In this document: positions 58,746 through 64,000 of the stretch, in pieces
Position numbering within the stretch: the first letter of the stretch is position 1
How the letters are laid out: each line of letters starts with the position of its first letter
NCBI GenBank assembly: GCA_030604135.1
Contig: JAUVWL010000006.1
Location: 1 to 64,000 of the forward strand
Direction: 5' to 3'
Origin: Burkholderiales bacterium
GTDB lineage: Bacteria; Pseudomonadota; Gammaproteobacteria; Burkholderiales; Burkholderiaceae_C
Length of the DNA: 64,000 nt
Notes under the pieces: generated by a model
Told to the model about the DNA's origin: nothing
Database searches by the model: none
What the model saw: the letters and a program-made list of their open reading frames with translations, nothing else
Made by a program: the position numbers and the translations under genes

Positions 58746-59357
58746 GTGCATTCTCTGAATCTGCGCTGGTCTGCTGTTGGGCTGTGCACTCTCGCCTTGA
58801 ACCTGTCCGGTTGCACACCGGCCACCCTTGAGCGTGTCGTGTTGCTGCCCGAGGCTTCCGCCAGCCCCACGGCGGTGGAAGTCCGCTCAGGTGAGCAGTC
58901 GCTGTTGCTGGATCGGCCCTACCAGGTGGCCGAGTTGCGTGCCGACCAGCAACTGGTGGCCCAGACCACCACAGCCGATGCCGTCGCCGAAAGCTACCCC
59001 AGACTGATCGAGCGGCAGGCCATGGCCCCGGCGCGCTTTGTGCTGAACTTCCAGCCAGGCAGCTCACAGCTGACGCCCGAGTCGCAAGCCCAGCTGCCTG
59101 GCGTGATCCGGGAGGCGCGCCAGCGCAGTGGCGGTGAGATCATCGTGGTCGGGCACACCGACCGGCAAGGACCCGCCGATGCCAACGACCGCTTGTCCCT
59201 GGCGCGTGCCCAGGCCATCAAGGATTTGCTGGTACAGCAGGGCTTTGACCCGGAGCTCGTCGAGGCCGTGGGCAGAGGAGAACGCGAGCCGCTGGTTCCC
59301 ACCGAAGACGAGGTGGTCGAACCCCGCAACCGGCGCGCCGAGATCCTGGTACGCTGA
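58746..59357 (+). CDS. OmpA-family lipoprotein
   Basis: This 203-residue lipoprotein (lipobox L-S-G-C at about 19-22) begins at GTG with GGAG 7 bases upstream. The last 105 residues form an OmpA peptidoglycan-binding domain: F-Q-P-G-S-S-Q-L-T-P-E-S, I-I-V-V-G-H-T-D-R-Q-G and N-R-R-A-E-I. It is likely an envelope tether expressed with the FecR protein. Confidence 0.9.
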   Translation: MHSLNLRWSAVGLCTLALNLSGCTPATLERVVLLPEASASPTAVEVRSGEQSLLLDRPYQVAELRADQQLVAQTTTADAVAESYPRLIERQAMAPARFVLNFQPGSSQLTPESQAQLPGVIREARQRSGGEIIVVGHTDRQGPADANDRLSLARAQAIKDLLVQQGFDPELVEAVGRGEREPLVPTEDEVVEPRNRRAEILVR

Positions 59358-59368
59358 AACACCTCATC

Positions 59369-59872
59369 GTGCACAGCCTCACCCGCGCACTGGGCCGCCT
59401 GCTGTGCGAACAGCGCGTGGCCTCAATGGCCACGATGGACCCGGATGACCAGCCCCAGCTTTCGCTGGTGCCTTTCGCCATCGACGCCGAAGCCGGTACC
59501 CTGGTCATTCACGTCAGCGCCCTGGCGGCCCACACGGCGGCCCTGGCAAGACACCCTCGTGTGGCGCTCATGGTGCACGAACGCGCGCCTGAGGCGGGCC
59601 CCGTTCATGCCCTGCACCGGGTTGCACTGCAGGTCGAAGCCCGCATCCTGGCGCCAGGCGTGCCCGAAAGCGACGCCTTGCGCTCAATCTACCTGGCGCG
59701 TTTTCCAGAGGCCCAGCCCATGACCGAGCTGGGGGACTTCCGGTTTGTCCAGCTCAGACCACTGGGTGCCCGGCAAGTGGCCGGTTTCGGCGCCGCGCGT
59801 TCTCTCGGTCCGGAAGAGCTGACCCGGGCCATGCGCCTGGCCGAGCAGCCTCAAGCGCCCGATGTCCCCTGA
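59369..59872 (+). CDS. Pyridoxamine 5'-phosphate oxidase-like (HugZ-type) protein
   Basis: This 167-residue split-barrel protein has L-C-E-Q-R-V-A-S-M-A-T, then P-F-A-I-D-A-E-A-G-T-L-V-I-H-V-S-A-L-A-A-H-T near residue 40, and V-A-L-M-V-H-E-R. It resembles PNPOx-like heme-utilisation proteins that bind FMN. The GTG at 59369 is the start. It overlaps the RluA gene by 11 bases. The substrate is unknown. Confidence 0.85.
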   Translation: MHSLTRALGRLLCEQRVASMATMDPDDQPQLSLVPFAIDAEAGTLVIHVSALAAHTAALARHPRVALMVHERAPEAGPVHALHRVALQVEARILAPGVPESDALRSIYLARFPEAQPMTELGDFRFVQLRPLGARQVAGFGAARSLGPEELTRAMRLAEQPQAPDVP

Positions 59873-60539
59873 TCTGAGGGTGCTTCACGCCGACGAGCAC
59901 CTGCTGGTGCTGGACAAGCCGCCAGGCTTGCTGGCCGTGCCTGGCCGCGGCGAAGACAAGCAGGATTGCCTGAGCGCGCGGGTGCAGGCGCGCTGGCCCG
60001 ATGCGCTGATCGTGCACCGCCTGGACATGGCCACCTCGGGCCTGCTGGTCATGGCGCGGGGCATCGAGGCCCAGCGCACCCTCAGCCGCGCTTTCGAGCG
60101 CAGAATGGTCCACAAACGCTACCAGGCCCTGGTGCACGGACACCTGCCCGACCCGACATGCGACGACGGCTGGGCCACCATTGAGCTGCCTCTGGCGGTG
60201 GACTGGCTGAACCGCCCACGCAGTGTGGTGTGCTGGCAGACCGGCAAGCCCAGCCTGACACGCTGGCGCCGCCTGGGCGCATCCAGCCCGGCTGCAGAAA
60301 AACCCGGCAGTACACCGGACATCGTGACCCGGGTTGAAATGGAGCCCATGACCGGACGCACCCACCAGTTGCGCGTGCACATGCAGGCCATCGGCCACCC
60401 CATCGTCGGTGACCCGCTGTACGCACGGCCTGAGCAGCACGGGCTCTCCACCAGGCTGTGCCTGCACGCCACCGAGCTGAGCTTGCCTCACCCGGGCGAT
60501 GGCCGGACGGTGACCTTCCTGAGCGCCTGCCCCTTCTGA
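59862..60539 (+). CDS. RluA-family pseudouridine synthase
   Basis: This 225-residue protein has the catalytic motif V-H-R-L-D-M-A-T-S-G near residue 50 and R-Y-Q-A-L-V-H-G. It also has M-T-G-R-T-H-Q-L-R-V-H-M near 165 and G-D-P-L-Y. It lacks an S4 domain, so it fits RluA or a related small RNA pseudouridine synthase of 23S rRNA/tRNA. It overlaps the PNPOx gene. Confidence 0.92.
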   Translation: MSPDLRVLHADEHLLVLDKPPGLLAVPGRGEDKQDCLSARVQARWPDALIVHRLDMATSGLLVMARGIEAQRTLSRAFERRMVHKRYQALVHGHLPDPTCDDGWATIELPLAVDWLNRPRSVVCWQTGKPSLTRWRRLGASSPAAEKPGSTPDIVTRVEMEPMTGRTHQLRVHMQAIGHPIVGDPLYARPEQHGLSTRLCLHATELSLPHPGDGRTVTFLSACPF

Positions 60540-60559
60540 TCCCTTTTCCTCTGCGCCTC

Positions 60560-61330
60560 ATGCAACACCTCTACATCCTCACCGGCGCCTCCAGGGGCAT
60601 GGGTCTGGCCATGGCCCGCCGCTTGCTCTCCCCGGAACACCACCTGCTGTGCCTCTCTCGCCAGCGCAACGAGGCCCTGCAGACACAAGCCGATGCTGGC
60701 GCTTGTGCGCTCGAACAGTGGGCACAAGACCTGGCCGACACCGGCACCGCCGCAGACCGCTTGGGCCAGTGGCTGGACCGGTTGCCACCATCGAGCTTGT
60801 CCGGCGCCACATTGATCAACAACGCTGGCGTCATACCGAGCATTGGCCCGCTGGACCGTTGTCCGCCCGATGAGCTGTCGATGGCCCTGCGCGTGGGCCT
60901 GGAGGCACCCATGCAGCTGACCGCAGCCTTCCTGCGCGCCACCGGCCGATGGGTCGACCAGGGCTGGCAAGGCCCGCGCAAGGTGCTCAACATTTCCTCG
61001 GGTCTGGGACGCTATCCCATGGCGGCGCAGGCACCCTATTGCGCTGCCAAGGCCGGCCTGGACCATTTCACCCGCTGCAGCGCACTGGACGAAGCGCAAC
61101 GGCCACACGGGGCGCGGCTGGTCTCTCTGGCGCCTGGCGTCATCGACACCGACATGCAGGTCCAGCTGAGGGCCGGCGACCCGGCGCTGTTCCCGGACCG
61201 GCAACGATTCCTCGACCTCCAGTCCCAGGGCACGCTGCTCTCACCCGAAATGGCGGCCGAGAAGGTGCTGGCCTGGCTGAATCGCCCCGACTTTGGTGAC
61301 AACCCGGTGGCTGACGTGCGAGACGCCTGA
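60560..61330 (+). CDS. Short-chain dehydrogenase (sepiapterin-reductase-like)
   Basis: This 256-residue SDR has the cofactor motif T-G-A-S-R-G-M-G near residue 8, N-N-A-G-V near 90, the catalytic Ser in I-S-S-G-L-G and Y-x-x-x-K as Y-C-A-A-K near 155. It oxidises or reduces an unknown alcohol/ketone using NADP(H). Stop and start of the next gene overlap (TGATG). Confidence 0.9.
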   Translation: MQHLYILTGASRGMGLAMARRLLSPEHHLLCLSRQRNEALQTQADAGACALEQWAQDLADTGTAADRLGQWLDRLPPSSLSGATLINNAGVIPSIGPLDRCPPDELSMALRVGLEAPMQLTAAFLRATGRWVDQGWQGPRKVLNISSGLGRYPMAAQAPYCAAKAGLDHFTRCSALDEAQRPHGARLVSLAPGVIDTDMQVQLRAGDPALFPDRQRFLDLQSQGTLLSPEMAAEKVLAWLNRPDFGDNPVADVRDA

Positions 61331-61929
61331 TGCAGCCAGCGGCGAACCGCCTTTCGCTGAGCCGACGTGCCTGGCTGCGGGCCGCGTGCCTGGGGGCGAG
61401 CACCCTGGCCCACCCAGGCCTGCTGCAGGCAGCAGCCGAGGGTGAACGGTTCTGGACCTTGCTGCGCGAGGGTGGATGCATCGTGCTCATGCGCCACGCC
61501 CTGACCGTGCCTGGTGTGGGTGACCCGCCCGGTTTCCGCCTGGACGACTGCAGCACCCAGCGCAACCTGAGCGAGGAAGGGCGTGAGCAGTCACGGCGGG
61601 TGGGTCAAGCGTTTGCGGATGCGGGCATCCCCGTTGCAGACATACGCTCCAGCGCGTGGTGCCGCTGCACCGAAACCGCCGATCTGGCGTTCGGCCGTCA
61701 CCGCGTCTGGACACCGCTGAACTCGTTTTTCGCGCGCGAAGGCCGCGATCAGCAGACCCGCGACGTGCTGCAGGCCTTGCGCAATCACCGGGCACCAGAC
61801 AACCTGGTGCTGGTCACCCACCAGGTCAACATCACGGCGCTGACAGGCCAGTCACCGGCCATGGGTGAACTTTTCCTGACCCGGCCCGGATCACAAAGCC
61901 TGTCATTGCTGGCCAGACTGAGCGTCTGA
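61330..61929 (+). CDS. Histidine-phosphatase-family protein, exported
   Basis: This 199-residue protein has a twin-arginine-like signal (S-L-S-R-R-A-W-L-R-A-A) ending near residue 35. It also has L-M-R-H-A as the His-phosphatase motif, and the second His in L-V-T-H-Q-V-N near 165. It should hydrolyse a phospho-ester in the periplasm. It may be Tat-exported. Its 3' end overlaps a minus-strand small gene by 27 bases. Confidence 0.88.
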   Translation: MQPAANRLSLSRRAWLRAACLGASTLAHPGLLQAAAEGERFWTLLREGGCIVLMRHALTVPGVGDPPGFRLDDCSTQRNLSEEGREQSRRVGQAFADAGIPVADIRSSAWCRCTETADLAFGRHRVWTPLNSFFAREGRDQQTRDVLQALRNHRAPDNLVLVTHQVNITALTGQSPAMGELFLTRPGSQSLSLLARLSV

Positions 61930-62130
61930 AGCACCGGGCGGCGAGACCGTGCCCGACCTCGATTCGGGCGCACTCTGGAACAGGCCCAGCAGGGCCTGGC
62001 GCAAGGGATCAGCGCGGTCAGGGTCGCTGGGCCGTTGCGGCAGGGCAGCGCCTTTCGGTGCAGCTGCGGGATGGTTGACCAGATCGGCTGCTGAACCGGT
62101 TTGTCGACCGGATGGGGGGGCATGCGGCAT
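61903..62130 (-). CDS. Small hydrophilic protein of unknown function
   Basis: This 75-residue frame has a perfect ribosome binding site: AGGAGG five bases before the ATG at 62130. The protein is proline-, serine- and alanine-rich (M-P-H-A-P-P-S-G-R-Q-T-G-S), with a short L-R-Q-A-L-L-G-L-F-Q helix near residue 50 and no signal or membrane segment. No known family is recognised. It is divergent from bktB, with a TTGACCCGGGTCAA palindrome between the two genes. The RBS argues that it is real. Confidence 0.6.
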   Translation of the reverse strand: MPHAPPSGRQTGSAADLVNHPAAAPKGAALPQRPSDPDRADPLRQALLGLFQSAPESRSGTVSPPGASDAQSGQQ

Positions 62131-62193
62131 GAGTTCCTCCTGTTCTGGTTCGAAGCGGTGATCACAATTTGCGCCTGCCCCACTCTTCCCGCC

Positions 62194-62234
62194 TTGACCC
62201 GGGTCAAGTTTCGTGTCAGTTATGTCGGTACGAT
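62194..62234 (+). promoter_or_regulatory. FNR/ANR-like box and -10 element upstream of bktB
   Basis: TTGACCCGGGTCAA (62194-62207) has perfect TTGAC/GTCAA arms. TACGAT at 62229-62234 lies close to the -10 position that would follow if the box were centred near -41, the class II FNR arrangement. It may also control the divergent 75-residue gene. Confidence 0.5.
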
Positions 62235-62270
62235 GTGGGCATTGCCCGAAAACCACCCCAGGAGACATCC

Positions 62271-63455
62271 ATGAGCCGCGAAGTTGTTGTTGTCAGTGCA
62301 GTCCGTACCGCGATCGGAACCTTTGGCGGAAGCCTCAAGGACGTGCCCCCCACCGAACTCGGTGCCCTGGTCGTGCGGGAGGCACTGGCCCGGGCACAGA
62401 CCGAGGGCAAGGACGTCGGGCATGTGGTGTTCGGCCATGTGGTCAACACCGAACCGAAAGACATGTACCTCTCGCGCGTGGCCGCCATCAACGGCGGCTG
62501 CGCCGAAGCCACCCCCGCCTTCAACGTCAACCGCCTCTGCGGCTCTGGTCTGCAGGCCATCGTCTCGGCCAGCCAGTCCATTCTGCTGGGCGACTGCGAT
62601 GTCGCCATCGGCGGCGGTGCCGAAAACATGAGCCGCGCGCCCTATGCCAGCCTGACCAGCCGATGGGGCGCCCGCATGGGCGACACCAAGATGGTCGACA
62701 TGATGGTCGGTGCCCTGCACGACCCCTTCCACAACATCCACATGGGTGTGACTGCCGAGAATGTGGCCGCCAAATACGGCATCACCCGCGAGATGCAGGA
62801 CGCACTCGCCCTGGAAAGCCACAACCGCGCCGAGCGAGCCACCACCGAGGGGCGCTTCAAGGACCAGATCGTGCCCGTCATGCTCAAGAGCAAGAAGGGT
62901 GAAGTGGCCTACGCCACCGACGAGCACTTCCGCCCTGGCTGCAAGCTGGAAGACATGGCCAAGCTCAAACCGGTGTTCGTCAAGGAAAACGGCACCGTGA
63001 CCGCCGGCAACGCCTCGGGCATCAACGATGCCGCCGCCGCCGTGGTGCTGATGGATGCACAGGCCGCCCAGGCCCGCGGCGCCAAGCCGCTGGCCCGACT
63101 GGTGGGCTATGCCCATACCGGCCTCGACCCCAAGATCATGGGTGTGGGCCCGATCTCCGCCACGCAGGCTGTGCTGAAGAAGACCGGTCTGTCGGTCAAC
63201 GATCTGGACGTGATCGAAGCCAACGAAGCCTTCGCGGCCCAGGCCTGCGCCGTGACCCGGGAGCTGGGACTGGACCCGGCCAAGGTCAACCCCAATGGCT
63301 CTGGCATTTCGCTGGGCCACCCCATCGGTGCCACCGGCGCACTGATCACCGTCAAGGCGCTGTACGAGCTTCAACGTGTGCAAGGCCGCTACGCACTGGT
63401 CACGATGTGCATCGGCGGCGGTCAGGGCATCGCGGCCGTGTTCGAGAGGATGTGA
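62271..63455 (+). CDS. bktB: Beta-ketothiolase (acetyl-CoA acetyltransferase)
   Basis: This 394-residue thiolase has the nucleophile Cys90 in N-R-L-C-G-S-G, H-P-I-G-A-T-G near 350 and C in M-C-I-G-G-G-Q near 380. Length and the N-terminal V-R-T-A-I-G-T-F-G-G-S-L-K-D-V match BktB of Ralstonia/Cupriavidus very closely from memory. That enzyme accepts longer chains for 3-hydroxyvalerate-type PHA. AGGAGA 5 bases upstream of the ATG supports the start. The MoxR-like ATPase gene begins 5 bases downstream. Confidence 0.95.
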   Translation: MSREVVVVSAVRTAIGTFGGSLKDVPPTELGALVVREALARAQTEGKDVGHVVFGHVVNTEPKDMYLSRVAAINGGCAEATPAFNVNRLCGSGLQAIVSASQSILLGDCDVAIGGGAENMSRAPYASLTSRWGARMGDTKMVDMMVGALHDPFHNIHMGVTAENVAAKYGITREMQDALALESHNRAERATTEGRFKDQIVPVMLKSKKGEVAYATDEHFRPGCKLEDMAKLKPVFVKENGTVTAGNASGINDAAAAVVLMDAQAAQARGAKPLARLVGYAHTGLDPKIMGVGPISATQAVLKKTGLSVNDLDVIEANEAFAAQACAVTRELGLDPAKVNPNGSGISLGHPIGATGALITVKALYELQRVQGRYALVTMCIGGGQGIAAVFERM

Positions 63456-63460
63456 CCGCG

Positions 63461-64000
63461 ATGCGCTGGTCAGCAGCCCTCGATGAACTCGAACGCGGCC
63501 TGCTCCAGCGCGACGTGGCCGCCCGGGTGCTGCTGCTGGCTGCGCTGGCCGGTGAGCACGTACTGCTGCTCGGCCCACCGGGCACGGCCAAGAGCGAGCT
63601 GGCGCGCCGCCTGCAGCGGCTGCTGCCCGGCGCGCACTACTTCGAGCGCCTGCTGACCCGCTTCTCGGTACCCGAGGAGCTGTTCGGGCCCTTGTCCCTG
63701 AAGGCGCTGGAAGACGACCGCTATGAGCGCCTGACCGAAGGCTACCTGCCCAGTGCCGAGGTCGCCTTCCTCGACGAGGTGTTCAAGGCCAACTCGGCCA
63801 TTCTCAACACCTTGCTGGGCCTGCTGCACGAGCGCATGTTCGACAACGGCCACCAGCGCATGACCGCACCGCTGGTCTGCCTGGTCGGTGCCAGTAACGA
63901 GGTGCCCCAGGACGACAGCCTCCAGGCCTTCTACGACCGCTTTCTGTTGCGGGTACCGGTGCACCCCGTCGACGACGCCCACTTTGCCGCGCTGCTGCAG
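63461..64000 (+). CDS. MoxR/RavA-family AAA+ ATPase (partial)
   Basis: The gene runs off the right edge. 180 residues are visible: L-L-G-P-P-G-T-A-K-S-E-L-A (Walker A) near residue 38, R-F-S-V-P-E-E-L-F-G-P-L, and A-F-L-D-E-V-F-K-A-N (Walker B) near 105. L-L-H-E-R is the RavA-type sensor region. MoxR ATPases usually act with a VWA protein encoded downstream, here outside the window. ATG 63461 is used. A GTG 9 bases upstream is possible. Confidence 0.92.
   Translation, partial: MRWSAALDELERGLLQRDVAARVLLLAALAGEHVLLLGPPGTAKSELARRLQRLLPGAHYFERLLTRFSVPEELFGPLSLKALEDDRYERLTEGYLPSAEVAFLDEVFKANSAILNTLLGLLHERMFDNGHQRMTAPLVCLVGASNEVPQDDSLQAFYDRFLLRVPVHPVDDAHFAALLQ

Noticed and set aside
62220-63578. 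A 452-residue open frame on the minus strand over bktB
   Set aside because: Opposite strand of a thiolase with all catalytic residues. The frame is glycine/histidine-rich with no known pattern.

Overview
The window is a 64 kb piece of a high-GC chromosome, densely coded on both strands, with no gene-free stretch longer than about 300 bases, no rRNA, no recognisable tRNA and no CRISPR array. Several features point to Burkholderiales, most likely Comamonadaceae (inference): two Bug-family (TctC-like) periplasmic binding proteins, a BktB-type thiolase, a FadD next to a bile-acid/Na+ symporter homologue, and TTGAC-N4-GTCAA palindromes of the FNR/ANR type. Most of the window is ordinary core or catabolic DNA. 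The accessory character sits in a few islands.

Layout. 1-1929: truncated NERD-domain helicase, an MntA-like nucleotidyltransferase whose HepT partner is reduced to 14 codons, and a complete YefM/YoeB-type toxin-antitoxin pair with a plausible operator. 2131-5268: OmpA-like protein, macro-domain protein, a lipoprotein and an isolated MreB N-lobe-like protein. 5324-9570: a six-gene, tightly coupled minus-strand operon (unknown protein, ketoacyl-ACP synthase III, acyl carrier protein, DltD/SGNH-like protein, MBOAT acyltransferase, 45-residue membrane peptide) that looks like a self-contained system for making an acyl group and exporting it onto an extracytoplasmic acceptor. 9650-13635: GIY-YIG-like protein, rhodanese, YghU-type GST, CheV, serine hydrolase. 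13721-15937: a photosensory cluster, with a LOV-domain histidine kinase followed by a photoactive-yellow-protein-like ORF and a frameshifted PAS gene. 16195-24893: FadD, symporter, GNAT, pyroglutamyl peptidase, small membrane proteins, M14 peptidase, hydrolase, EcsC-like protein.

24906-32623: two catabolic gene sets built around Bug proteins. One is a Bug plus a cytoplasmic sulfatase, divergent from a MarR regulator. The other is DUF1446/AtuA-like plus Bug, divergent from a LysR regulator. 32642-41002: a beta-helix/metzincin lipoprotein, a CpdA-like phosphodiesterase, an outer-membrane barrel, a VolA-like lipase, an M23 peptidase and an orphan contractile-tail-sheath-like protein. 40988-46795: a catabolic operon (NicX-like ring-cleavage dioxygenase, alpha/beta hydrolase, acyl-CoA dehydrogenase, CoA ligase) divergent from a flavin reductase and MarR pair.

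46801-64000: HMCES/YedK-like protein, LRR-kinase fusion, TruC, split YeeE/YedE transporter, methyltransferase, TerB-like protein, DsbC-like lipoprotein, quinone reductase, AhpD-like protein, RbgA/YlqF GTPase, SRPBCC protein, GshA, DusC, FecR and OmpA proteins, PNPOx-like protein, RluA, SDR, histidine phosphatase, a new 75-residue ORF, BktB and a truncated MoxR ATPase. The most interesting items are the LOV/PYP/PAS cluster, the MBOAT-ACP-KASIII operon, the NicX-CoA-ligase operon, the orphan sheath, the beta-helix metzincin and the LRR-kinase. All functional statements rest on motif recognition by eye. No database search was possible.
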